A DNA stretch of 12,148 bases from an uncultured Gammaproteobacteria bacterium (GTDB lineage: Bacteria > Pseudomonadota > Gammaproteobacteria > Xanthomonadales > Xanthomonadaceae). Every line of letters starts with the position of its first letter. Position 1 is the first letter of the stretch. The stretch spans positions 1 through 12,148 of the forward strand of contig CAMPGW010000089.1 of assembly GCA_946885735.1 (NCBI GenBank), given 5' to 3'. Both the position numbers and the translations under genes were made by a program. Below, in pieces: positions 1 to 7,393 of this stretch. Under the pieces are notes generated by a model. That model saw nothing but the letters and a program-made list of their open reading frames with translations. It ran no database searches and was not told where the DNA came from.

Positions 1-77
<77 letters not shown>

Positions 78-145
78 GAACGCTTCCACTGCCGAAGGCC
101 ACCGCCGGGGGGCTGAAAACCTCACCCGGGGGCGGGCGGGAACGC

Positions 146-151
146 TACAAT
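146..151 (+). promoter_or_regulatory. Candidate -10 box upstream of the glutamate dehydrogenase gene
   Basis: TACAAT matches the sigma-70 -10 consensus at 5 of 6 positions and stands out in a very GC-rich gap. It would start a transcript near position 158, giving a leader of about 28 nt before the ATG at 186. No good -35 hexamer lies at the usual distance (the sequence around 122-129 is C-rich), so the promoter is weak, activator-dependent or wrongly assigned. Confidence 0.4.
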
Positions 152-185
152 TCCGCACTTTATCCGCCCCGGAATCCGCGTCCCG

Positions 186-3100
186 ATGAGCGCCAGCACC
201 GCCGAACCCGCCACCCTCGATTCGATCCTTGCCGCGCTCGCCACCCCGGCCCGCGGCGGCCGCGCCGACCTGCAGGCTTTCGGTCGCGCGTTCCTCGCCC
301 AGGTGCCGGACGAGGAACTGGCCCTGCGCTCGCCTTCGACCTGGGCGGCGATCGTGGCCAGCAACCGGGAATTCGCCGATCGCCGTTCGCCCGGCGAAGC
401 CCGCATCCGCGTATTCAATCCCACGGCGGACGCGGGTTTCGGCGGCAACCATGGCGTCGTCCAGATCGTCAACGACGACATGTCCTTCCTGGTCGATTCG
501 GTGTCGATCGCATTGACCCGCCATGGTCTGGCGTCGCACGGCATCGTGCACCCGGTCTTCCCGGTGGCGCGCGATGCGGAAGGGCGACTGCAGGCGATCG
601 GCGAGGGTTCGCCGGAATCGCTCATCCACATCGAGACCGACCGCCTCGCCGGAGACGAGCAGGCCGACGAAGTCCAGGCCTCGATCGCCGCGGCGCTCGC
701 CGACGTGCGCGCCGCCTTCAGCGACTGGGAGCGGATGCGCGACCAGATGGCGCGCATCGCCGAGGAGCTGGGCACGCGCGTCATGCCGGCCGACGACAAG
801 ACGCGCGCGGAGGCCCAGGACTTCCTGCGCTGGGCCGCGGACAACCACTTCACCTTCCTGGGCTACCGCGAGTACGAGGTGCGTCCGCAGGGCGACACCC
901 GCGTGCTGGCGGCGGTGCAGGGCACGGGACTGGGCATCATGCGCGGCAAGAGCGGCAGTGCGCAGCCGCGCCCGCTGGCCGGCCTGGCCGCCTCCGACCT
1001 GCCGCCGGGCGCCACCCTCGATCCGCTGATCCTGACCAAGACCAATTCGCGCTCGACCGTGCACCGGCCGGGCTACATGGACTACATCGGCGTGCTCAAG
1101 TTCGACGAGAACGGGCGCGCCATCGCCGAGCAGCGCTTCCTCGGCCTCTACACCTCCAGCGCCTACAACCGACGTCCCTGGGAAATCCCGCTGGTGCGGC
1201 AGCGCCACGAGGCCGTGATGGCCGCCTCCGGGCTGGGTGAGAACAGCCACAGCGGCAAGGCGCTGCGGCACATCCTGGAGACCCTGCCGCGTGACGAACT
1301 CTTCCAGGGCAGCCTGGAGGAACTCACCCGCACCGCGATGGGCATCCTCGCCCTGCAGGAGCGCGCGCGCCCGCGCCTGTTCCTGCGCCGCGATCGCCAC
1401 GGCCGCTTCTACTCCGCGCTGGTGTTCGTCCCGCGCGACCGTTTCAATACCGACGTGCGCGGCCGCATCGAGGCCATGCTGCTCGAAGCCCTGCACGGCG
1501 AGCGCCACGACACCACCGTCAGCATCGGCGAGTCGCCCCTGGCGCAGATGCACGTGCTGGTTCGTCCCCGCCGCGGCGAAAAGGTCGAGGCGGACGCCGC
1601 CGCGCTCGAGGCCGGCCTGGTGCGGATCGTGCGCAACTGGCAGGACGAGTTGCGCGACCGCCTGGTCGAGGTCAACGGGGAGGACGAAGGCCTTCGCCTC
1701 GCCAACCGCTATGGCAAGGCCCTGCCCGCCGGCTACATGGAGGCGGTCTCTCCCGAGCAGGCCGCCGCCGACATCGCCCAGGCGTTGCAGCTCAAGCGGC
1801 CCGACGACCTGTGCCTGTCGCTCTATCGCGGCCAGGACGGCGGCCTGCGCTTCAAGTTGTTGCGCAGCGGCAGCGAGATCGCGCTCTCGGACGCCTTGCC
1901 GATGCTCGAGAACCTCGGCCTGCGGGTCAACAGCGAGCATCCCTACCTGATCGAGCTCGACGAGGGCCGCGTTTCCATCCAGGACTTCGAGGTCGAGGTC
2001 CTGTCGGGCGAGGTGGATGTCGCCGAGGCGCAGGCGCGCTTCGAGGCGGCCTTCGCCGCGGTCTGGCGCGGCCATGCCGAGAGCGACGGCTTCAACCGGC
2101 TGGTGCTGGCCGCCGGCATGGGCTGGCGCCAGGTGGCGATGCTGCGCGGCTACTGCAAGTACCTGCAGCAGACGGGCGTGCCGTTCTCGCAGGCCTACAT
2201 GGAGCAGACCCTGGCGCGTTATCCGCTGGTGGCGCGCCTGCTGGTGGAGCTGTTCGAAGCCCGCTTCGAGCCGGGCCGCGACGTGCGCGCCGACCGCCGC
2301 ACCTGCGAGACCCTGCGCGCCGACCTGACTGCGATCGTGCCGCCGTCCGAACGCCACGAGATGCGCACCATCCTCGAGGAAATGGGCAACGATCGCGCGC
2401 TCGACCGCGATGCGCAGATCGATGCCTGCAGCGACGCCCTGGCCATCACCCTCGAGCGCGTGTCGAGCCTGGACGAGGACCGGATCCTGCGTTCCTTCAT
2501 GGCGGTCATCAACGCCACGCTGCGCACCAGCTACTTCCAGAAGAAGGGCGAGGGCGGCACGCACAAGGACTACGTCAGCTTCAAGTTCGACCCGGCCAAG
2601 GTGCCCGAGCTTCCCAGGCCCGTGCCCTACCGGGAGATCTTCGTCTACTCGCCGTTCGTGGAAGGCGTGCACCTGCGCTTCGGCCCGGTCGCGCGCGGCG
2701 GCCTGCGCTGGTCGGATCGGCGCGAGGACTTCCGCACCGAAGTGCTGGGCCTGGTGAAGGCGCAGATGGTCAAGAACACGGTGATCGTGCCGGTCGGCTC
2801 GAAGGGCGGCTTCTTCGTCAAGCGTCCGCCGGTCGGCGGCGATCGCGACGCCGTGCTCGCCGAGGGCATCGCCTGCTACAAGCGCTTCATCAATGGCCTG
2901 CTCGACATCACCGACAACCTGGTGGACGGGCAGGTCGTGCACCCGCAGGACGTGGTGCGCCACGACGGCGACGACCCCTACCTGGTGGTGGCCGCCGACA
3001 AGGGCACCGCGACCTTCAGCGACATCGCCAACGGCATCTCGGCCGAGCACGGCTACTGGCTCGGCGACGCCTTCGCCTCCGGCGGCTCGGTCGGCTACGA

Positions 3101-5111
3101 CCACAAGGGCATGGGCATCACCGCCAAGGGCGCCTGGGAGTCGGTCAAGCGCCACTTCCGCGCGATGGGCCGCGATTCGCAGTCGCAGGACTTCACCGCG
3201 GTCGGCGTCGGCGACATGTCCGGCGACGTGTTCGGCAACGGCATGCTGCTGTCGCGGCATATCCGCTTGCTGGCGGCCTTCGACCACCGCCACGTCTTCC
3301 TCGATCCGAATCCGGATTCGGCGGTGTCCTACGCCGAGCGCGAGCGCCTGTTCAAGCTGCCGCGCTCGAGCTGGGAGGACTACGACAAGTCGCTCATCTC
3401 CGCTGGCGGCGGCGTTTATCCCCGCTCGGCCAAGTCCATCCCGGTGAGTCCCCAGGTGCGGGCGGCCCTCGGCATCGCTGGCGACGGCGACCAGATGGCG
3501 CCGAACGAACTGATGAACGCCATCCTCAAGGCGCCGGTGGACCTGCTGTGGAACGGCGGCATCGGCACCTATGTAAAGGCCACCGGCGAGACCCATGCCG
3601 AAGTCGGCGACCGCGCCAACAACGGCCTGCGCGTGGACGGGCGCGAGCTGCGCTGCAGGACCGTGGGCGAGGGCGGCAACCTGGGCATGACCCAGCGCGG
3701 CCGCATCGAGGCGGCCCAGCACGGCGTGCTGCTCAACACCGATTTCATCGACAACTCGGCTGGCGTGGACACCTCCGACCACGAGGTGAACATCAAGATC
3801 CTGCTCGGCGCCGCGGTCAAGCGCGGCGACCTGAGCATGCAGCAGCGCAACACGCTGCTGGCGAGCATGACCGAGGAGGTCGGCGAGCTCGTGCTCAACG
3901 ACAACTACCGGCAGAACCAGGCGATCAGCCTGATGGAATCCATGAGCACCAGTCGCATCGGTGCCTTCGGTCATTTCATCCGGACCCTGGAAGGGCAGGG
4001 CCTGCTCGACCGCGCCATCGAGTTCCTTCCCACGGACGCCGAACTGGCCGAGCGCAAGGCCCGCGGCACCGGCCTGACGCGGCCGGAACTGTCGGTGCTG
4101 CTGAGCTACGACAAGATCGTGATCTTCAACCAGCTGCTCGATTCCGACGTTCCCGAGGACGCCTACCTGTCCAAGGAACTGGTGCGTTACTTCCCGAAGG
4201 CGCTGCAGGAAAGCTACATCGCCGACATGGAGAACCACCGGCTGCGCCGCGAGATCATCGCCACCGCGGTGACCAACTCGATGGTCAACCGGATGGGCGC
4301 GACCTTCCTGCAGCGCATGCAGGAAGACACCGGCGAGACGCCGGCGCAGATCTCCAAGGGCTACACGGTCAGCCGCGAGGTGCTGGACGCGCGCGGCCTG
4401 TGGGCGGCCATCGACGAGCTCGACCTGAAGGTGCCCGAGTCCGCGCAGATCGCCGCGCTGACCTCGCTGTGGCACCTGCTGCGCAACATGACGCGCTGGC
4501 TGCTCAATCGCCCGGGCGACATCGTGGTCATCGCGGCCATGGTCGAGCGCTACCTCGGACCCTTGCACGAACTGCGGCGCGCGCTTCCCTCGATCCTGGC
4601 GGCGCCCGACCGCGCCGCGCTGCAGAACGAGCGCAACCGCTGGAAGTCGCAGGGCTTCGGTGACGAACTCGCCCTGGCCATGGCCAGCGTGCCCTACCTG
4701 AGCTACGGCCTGGACATCGTCGAGGTGGCGATCGAACGCAACCTGCCGGTGGCCGACGTAGGCCTGGTGTACTTCGCGCTGAGCGATGCGCTGCACACCT
4801 CCTGGCTGATGGACAGCGTCGAGAAGCTGCCGGTGGACGGCCGCTGGCACGCCCAGGCCCGCGGCGTGCTGCGCGACGAGCTGCAGTCGCAGCAGCGCGC
4901 GTTGGTCGGCACGGTGCTGGGTTCGGCGCCGGCGGGCAGCGACCCGAAGGCGCTGGTGCGGGACTGGCTGTCGCGCGACGACGCCACGCTGCGCTACACG
5001 CTGTCCATGTTCCACGACATGCGCAACCTGCGCAGCATGGACTTCGCCACCCTCTCCGTCGCCGTCCGCCGCCTGGCCCAACTGGCCACGGCCCATACCC
5101 GGATCCTTTGA
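186..5111 (+). CDS. gdhB: NAD-specific glutamate dehydrogenase, large (180-kDa class)
   Basis: This enzyme catalyses oxidative deamination of L-glutamate to 2-oxoglutarate and ammonium with NAD+; it is cytoplasmic and mainly catabolic. The 1641-residue product matches the large bacterial GDH class (about 1600 aa), far longer than hexameric 450-aa GDHs. Roughly the first 700 residues are the regulatory region, which is ACT-like in this family. The catalytic core follows: GGLRWSDR at 838-845, a lysine-rich stretch with K858, K863 and K873 (PVGSKGGF) expected to contact substrate, NGGIGTYVK at 1123-1131, EGGNLG at 1162-1167 and NTDFIDN at 1184-1190. A helical C-terminal region of about 400 residues completes it. 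The ATG at 186 is the first start in the open frame; only a weak GGA precedes it. Large GDHs are often allosterically controlled by amino acids, but nothing here shows the effector. It appears to be a single-gene unit with a structured repeat 10 bp after its stop. Confidence 0.96.
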   Translation: MSASTAEPATLDSILAALATPARGGRADLQAFGRAFLAQVPDEELALRSPSTWAAIVASNREFADRRSPGEARIRVFNPTADAGFGGNHGVVQIVNDDMSFLVDSVSIALTRHGLASHGIVHPVFPVARDAEGRLQAIGEGSPESLIHIETDRLAGDEQADEVQASIAAALADVRAAFSDWERMRDQMARIAEELGTRVMPADDKTRAEAQDFLRWAADNHFTFLGYREYEVRPQGDTRVLAAVQGTGLGIMRGKSGSAQPRPLAGLAASDLPPGATLDPLILTKTNSRSTVHRPGYMDYIGVLKFDENGRAIAEQRFLGLYTSSAYNRRPWEIPLVRQRHEAVMAASGLGENSHSGKALRHILETLPRDELFQGSLEELTRTAMGILALQERARPRLFLRRDRHGRFYSALVFVPRDRFNTDVRGRIEAMLLEALHGERHDTTVSIGESPLAQMHVLVRPRRGEKVEADAAALEAGLVRIVRNWQDELRDRLVEVNGEDEGLRLANRYGKALPAGYMEAVSPEQAAADIAQALQLKRPDDLCLSLYRGQDGGLRFKLLRSGSEIALSDALPMLENLGLRVNSEHPYLIELDEGRVSIQDFEVEVLSGEVDVAEAQARFEAAFAAVWRGHAESDGFNRLVLAAGMGWRQVAMLRGYCKYLQQTGVPFSQAYMEQTLARYPLVARLLVELFEARFEPGRDVRADRRTCETLRADLTAIVPPSERHEMRTILEEMGNDRALDRDAQIDACSDALAITLERVSSLDEDRILRSFMAVINATLRTSYFQKKGEGGTHKDYVSFKFDPAKVPELPRPVPYREIFVYSPFVEGVHLRFGPVARGGLRWSDRREDFRTEVLGLVKAQMVKNTVIVPVGSKGGFFVKRPPVGGDRDAVLAEGIACYKRFINGLLDITDNLVDGQVVHPQDVVRHDGDDPYLVVAADKGTATFSDIANGISAEHGYWLGDAFASGGSVGYDHKGMGITAKGAWESVKRHFRAMGRDSQSQDFTAVGVGDMSGDVFGNGMLLSRHIRLLAAFDHRHVFLDPNPDSAVSYAERERLFKLPRSSWEDYDKSLISAGGGVYPRSAKSIPVSPQVRAALGIAGDGDQMAPNELMNAILKAPVDLLWNGGIGTYVKATGETHAEVGDRANNGLRVDGRELRCRTVGEGGNLGMTQRGRIEAAQHGVLLNTDFIDNSAGVDTSDHEVNIKILLGAAVKRGDLSMQQRNTLLASMTEEVGELVLNDNYRQNQAISLMESMSTSRIGAFGHFIRTLEGQGLLDRAIEFLPTDAELAERKARGTGLTRPELSVLLSYDKIVIFNQLLDSDVPEDAYLSKELVRYFPKALQESYIADMENHRLRREIIATAVTNSMVNRMGATFLQRMQEDTGETPAQISKGYTVSREVLDARGLWAAIDELDLKVPESAQIAALTSLWHLLRNMTRWLLNRPGDIVVIAAMVERYLGPLHELRRALPSILAAPDRAALQNERNRWKSQGFGDELALAMASVPYLSYGLDIVEVAIERNLPVADVGLVYFALSDALHTSWLMDSVEKLPVDGRWHAQARGVLRDELQSQQRALVGTVLGSAPAGSDPKALVRDWLSRDDATLRYTLSMFHDMRNLRSMDFATLSVAVRRLAQLATAHTRIL

Positions 5112-5120
5112 AGGGCGGTT

Positions 5121-5282
5121 AGCGCGTGGGCCGACGCCCGGCGCTGCCGGGGGAAGGGGGTTCCTGCGCTCGGGACTCAGCACGCTGCGTCCTGCCAGCT
5201 GAGTCCCGACCGGCAGGCCATCCCTGGCCTGCCTTCTCCGGAACCCCCTTCCCCCGGCATCACCGGGCGTCGGGGACGCGCT
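5121..5282 (+). repeat. Structured palindromic repeat, copy 1 (three-way junction fold)
   Basis: The outer stem is built from 5131-5141 pairing with 5263-5273 (11 of 11) and 5145-5164 pairing with 5240-5259 (20 of 20), separated by a 3x3 internal loop. It can be extended by AGCGCG (5121-5126) pairing with CGCGCT (5277-5282). Inside sit two hairpins. Hairpin A has an 11-bp stem, CGGGACTCAGC (5171-5181) with GCTGAGTCCCG (5198-5208), and a 16-nt loop. Hairpin B has a 9-bp stem, GGCAGGCCA (5212-5220) with TGGCCTGCC (5225-5233), and a TCCC loop. It begins 10 bp after the glutamate dehydrogenase stop, so it could form at the 3' end of that mRNA. No T-tract follows, so it is not a classical intrinsic terminator. 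It resembles REP/BIME-type dispersed palindromes in general nature, but I cannot name the family. Confidence 0.9.
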
Positions 5283-5314
5283 CGGCGCCCTTCCAGGAGC
5301 GGCCTGAGAGCCGC

Positions 5315-5332
5315 AGCCAGCCGAGCCAGCCG
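5315..5332. repeat. Two-unit 9-bp tandem repeat
   Basis: AGCCAGCCG occurs twice back to back (5315-5323 and 5324-5332) in the spacer between the two structured repeats, just before the T-run at 5341-5346. It is short and may be chance in such GC-rich sequence. Confidence 0.5.
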
Positions 5333-5390
5333 CGAACCGATTTTTTCCACCCTTCAAACCCAGGATGCCGCTGCACCGCCGCGGCCGCGC

Positions 5391-5536
5391 CCGGCATTCG
5401 GCGGTGTCGTCGGGTGGGGGATTTCCGGAGGAGCTTGGCCAGGGATGGCCAAGCGGGCGGGACTCAGCTGGCAGGACGCGGCGTGCTGAGTCCCGACCGC
5501 AGGAAACCCCCACCCGGCGGCGCCGACGAATGCCGG
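5391..5536 (-). repeat. Structured palindromic repeat, copy 2 (inverted relative to copy 1)
   Basis: This is the same element as copy 1 on the opposite strand. The outer stem pairs 5391-5426 with 5502-5536: 10 perfect pairs at the base (CCGGCATTCG with CGAATGCCGG), then about 25 more with one mismatch (5401/5526), one bulged A (5421) and three T-G pairs that would be G-U wobbles in a plus-strand RNA. Hairpin B is GCTTGGCCA (5433-5441) with TGGCCAAGC (5446-5454) and a GGGA loop. Hairpin A is CGGGACTCAGC (5458-5468) with GCTGAGTCCCG (5485-5495) and a 16-nt loop. Reverse-complemented, its 48-nt core (5458-5505) matches copy 1 (5161-5208) at 46 of 48 positions. It ends 36 bp before the NAD kinase ATG, so it could lie in that gene's leader if transcription starts upstream. 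Confidence 0.9.
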
Positions 5537-5559
5537 CCCGCGAACGATGACGGCTGCGG

Positions 5560-5565
5560 TAACCT
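5560..5565 (+). promoter_or_regulatory. nadK: Weak candidate -10 element just before the NAD kinase start
   Basis: TAACCT keeps only the T, A and final T of the -10 consensus, and no -35 is recognisable. Its position would place the transcript start at or within a base or two of the ATG at 5573. That would make a leaderless mRNA, consistent with the absence of any Shine-Dalgarno-like sequence before this ATG. This is inference from position only. Confidence 0.2.
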
Positions 5566-5572
5566 GTCACGC

Positions 5573-6358
5573 ATGCCGACTTTGACTTTGCCTGCTGATC
5601 CTCGCATTTGCTTCGTCGCCAGCGTCGCGCCCGAGGCGCAGGCCGCCCTGGCGGCGATGTCATCCAAACTCCAGGCCCACCCGGTCGAGGACGCCGACGT
5701 CATCTGCGCGCTCGGTGGCGACGGCTTCATGCTGCAGACCCTGCACCAGCACGGCGAGCGCGGGCTGCCCGTGTTCGGCATGAAGCTCGGCGCGGTCGGC
5801 TTCCTGATGAACCAGTTCCGCGAGGACGAGCTGATCCGCCGCCTGCACGCGGCCGAGCCCGCCGTTCTGCGTCCGCTGGAAATGACGGCGACCACCGAGG
5901 CGGGCACCACCATCCAGCAACTGGCCTACAACGAGGTGTCGCTGCTGCGGCAGACGCGGCAGACGGCTCACCTGCGGGTGCACCTCAACGGCCAGGTGCG
6001 GCTCGAGGAGCTGGTCTGCGATGGTGCGCTGGTGGCCACGCCGGCTGGCAGCACCGCCTACAACTTCTCCGCGCATGGGCCGATCCTGCCGCTGGGTTCG
6101 GCGGTGATCGCGCTGACGCCGATCGCGGCGTTCCGGCCGCGACGCTGGCGTGGTGCGCTGCTGCGCGCCGACACCGAGATCCGCCTGGAAGTGCTGGATC
6201 CGTACAAGCGGCCGGTCAGCGCCACCGCCGACTCGCACGAGGTCCGCAACGTGCTGGAGGTGCGCATCCGCGAGTCGCGCGACCGCACCGTGACGCTGCT
6301 GTTCGATCCCGAGCACAACCTCGAGGAACGCATCCTCAACGAGCAGTTCGTGACGTGA
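5573..6358 (+). CDS. nadK: NAD kinase
   Basis: The product phosphorylates the 2'-hydroxyl of NAD+ to make NADP+ using ATP (or polyphosphate in some members); it is cytoplasmic and essential in most bacteria. The 261-aa product has GGDG at residues 48-51, with D50 the expected catalytic aspartate, then NE at 120-121 (YNEVS), which binds the nicotinamide ribose, and [14 protein letters not shown] at 150-163, which forms the substrate loop. The length fits the shorter NAD kinases of alphaproteobacteria and xanthomonads rather than the ~292-aa E. coli enzyme. The frame is open far upstream, but the ATG at 5573 puts the first beta strand (RICFVAS) near residue 10 as expected for the family; everything upstream is repeat sequence. 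There is no clear ribosome binding site. Its TGA overlaps the GTG start of the downstream 5'-nucleotidase. Confidence 0.94.
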   Translation: MPTLTLPADPRICFVASVAPEAQAALAAMSSKLQAHPVEDADVICALGGDGFMLQTLHQHGERGLPVFGMKLGAVGFLMNQFREDELIRRLHAAEPAVLRPLEMTATTEAGTTIQQLAYNEVSLLRQTRQTAHLRVHLNGQVRLEELVCDGALVATPAGSTAYNFSAHGPILPLGSAVIALTPIAAFRPRRWRGALLRADTEIRLEVLDPYKRPVSATADSHEVRNVLEVRIRESRDRTVTLLFDPEHNLEERILNEQFVT

Positions 6359-7281
6359 GGAAGGCCGCGCCCGCGCCGCCGGTGGCGACTTCGCTGGTGG
6401 TGGCGATCACCGCCCGTGCGCTGTTCGACCTCGAGCGCGGCCACTCGCTGTTCGAGACGCAAGGCCTGGACGCCTACGCCGAGCACCAGCGTGAGTTCGA
6501 GAACGAGGTGCTCGAGCCGGGCATCGCCTTCCCGCTGGTGCGCAAGCTGCTGGCGCTCAACGAAGGCACGCCGGAGGACGCCCCGCGGGTGGAGGTGGTG
6601 CTGCTGTCGCGCAACTCGTCCGACACCGGGCTGCGCATCTTCAACTCGATCGAGCACTACGGCCTGGACATCGCCCGCGCCGCCTTCACCAGCGGCGAAC
6701 CGACCGCGCCCTACATCCGCCCCTTCGGCGCGCAGTTGTTCCTGTCCGCCAACCCCGCCTCGGTGCGGCGCGCACTGGCGGACGGCATCGCCGCGGCGAC
6801 GATCCTGCCGGCCAAGGCGCCGGCGGCCGTGCACGACCAGCTGCGCATCGCCTTCGACGGCGACGCGGTGATCTTCGGCGACGAGTCCGAGCGCATCTCG
6901 CAGGAAGGCGGCCTGCTCGCCTTCCATGCGCACGAGCGCGAACGCGCGCACGAGCCCCTGAGCGGCGGCCCCTTCCGCGGCTTCCTGGCGGCGCTGCACT
7001 CGCTGCAGGCGGCGTTTCCGCCCGAAGACTCGCCGATCCGCACCGCATTGGTCACCGCGCGATCCGCGCCGGCGCACAAGCGCGTCATCCTGACCCTGCG
7101 CGAGTGGGGCGTGCGCCTGGACGAGGCGCTGTTTCTTGGGGGCCGCGACAAGGGGCCCTTCCTGGAGGCTTTCGGCGCCGACATCTTTTTCGACGACTCG
7201 CACGACAACATCGCCAATGCGCGGCGGCACGTCGCGGCCGGCCACGTCCCGCACGGGGTCAGCAACCCGATCGAGGACTGA
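6355..7281 (+). CDS. 5'-nucleotidase (cytosolic, PF06189-like)
   Basis: This protein likely dephosphorylates nucleoside 5'-monophosphates to nucleosides in the cytoplasm. The 308-aa sequence resembles the bacterial relatives of cytosolic 5'-nucleotidase I. Recognisable parts are an N-terminal strand with [24 protein letters not shown] at residues 83-92 (HAD-like motif II region), [11 protein letters not shown] at 167-177, GGRDKGPFL around 262-270 with K266, and FFDDSHDN at 278-285, an acidic metal-binding motif. The chosen start is GTG at 6355, which overlaps the NAD kinase stop (GTGA), a usual translational-coupling arrangement. No in-frame ATG exists near the N-terminus; GTG codons a few residues in are alternatives. 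The overlap implies co-transcription with nadK, hinting at joint control of NAD(P) and nucleotide pools, but the true substrate is not shown by the sequence. Confidence 0.85.
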   Translation: MRKAAPAPPVATSLVVAITARALFDLERGHSLFETQGLDAYAEHQREFENEVLEPGIAFPLVRKLLALNEGTPEDAPRVEVVLLSRNSSDTGLRIFNSIEHYGLDIARAAFTSGEPTAPYIRPFGAQLFLSANPASVRRALADGIAAATILPAKAPAAVHDQLRIAFDGDAVIFGDESERISQEGGLLAFHAHERERAHEPLSGGPFRGFLAALHSLQAAFPPEDSPIRTALVTARSAPAHKRVILTLREWGVRLDEALFLGGRDKGPFLEAFGADIFFDDSHDNIANARRHVAAGHVPHGVSNPIED

Positions 7282-7294
7282 GTCCGGCCCGGCG

Positions 7295-7325
7295 TTGGCG
7301 GAGACGGCGGGCCTGCGGTTACTAT
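7295..7325 (+). promoter_or_regulatory. Candidate sigma-70 promoter for the binding-protein/lipoprotein operon
   Basis: TTGGCG (7295-7300) and TACTAT (7320-7325) match the -35 at 4 of 6 and the -10 at 5 of 6 positions. The spacer is 19 nt, longer than the ideal 17. Transcription would start near 7332, leaving a leader of about 60 nt before the ATG at 7394. It sits in the only sizeable gap (112 bp) between the 5'-nucleotidase and the lipoprotein genes, where a promoter is expected. Confidence 0.45.
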
Positions 7326-7393
7326 CCCCGGCAACCAAGCGGCGGCGCCCGGCGCCCCCGCCCGGAACTCAACCTGCGTGGGGGTGTTGGGGC

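Larger units (their letters stand above)
5112..5572. other. 461-bp gene-free region carrying two inverted structured repeats
   Basis: This gap lies between the glutamate dehydrogenase stop and the NAD kinase start. It holds two long palindromic elements in opposite orientation (listed separately), a 117-bp spacer between copy 2 and the main stem of copy 1, a two-unit 9-bp tandem repeat, and a run of six T at 5341-5346. One frame stays open from 5126 into NAD kinase, but the translated segment runs through both palindromes, has no family resemblance and is Arg/Pro/Ser-rich, so I treat it as non-coding. No tRNA- or rRNA-like sequence is seen. Confidence 0.8.

Noticed and set aside
1811..4663. 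950-residue open frame on the plus strand inside gdhB
   Set aside because: It is an Arg/Ala/Gly/Pro-rich out-of-frame shadow, typical of high-GC genes; the gdhB frame is conserved throughout.
5191..5217. Pseudoknot between the hairpin A loop (CCTGCC) and hairpin B (GGCAGG) in copy 1
   Set aside because: The complementary GGCAGG is absent from hairpin B of copy 2, so the interaction is not conserved.
5299..5346. Possible intrinsic terminator: GCGGC/GCCGC hairpin (5299-5314) and six T at 5341-5346
   Set aside because: The hairpin is only 5 bp and lies 26 nt before the T-run, too far for an intrinsic terminator.
5126..5572. N-terminal extension of NAD kinase by about 149 residues in the same open frame
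   Set aside because: The extension translates the two palindromic repeats, has no family resemblance, and the normal NAD kinase fold begins right after the ATG at 5573.
5112..5572. CRISPR array or known riboswitch in the gene-free stretch
   Set aside because: There are only two copies, in opposite orientation, with no regular repeat-spacer pattern, and no riboswitch core that I recognise.
6058..7338. 426-residue minus-strand open frame opposite nadK and the 5'-nucleotidase
   Set aside because: No recognisable domain; it is antisense to two genes with clear family motifs.
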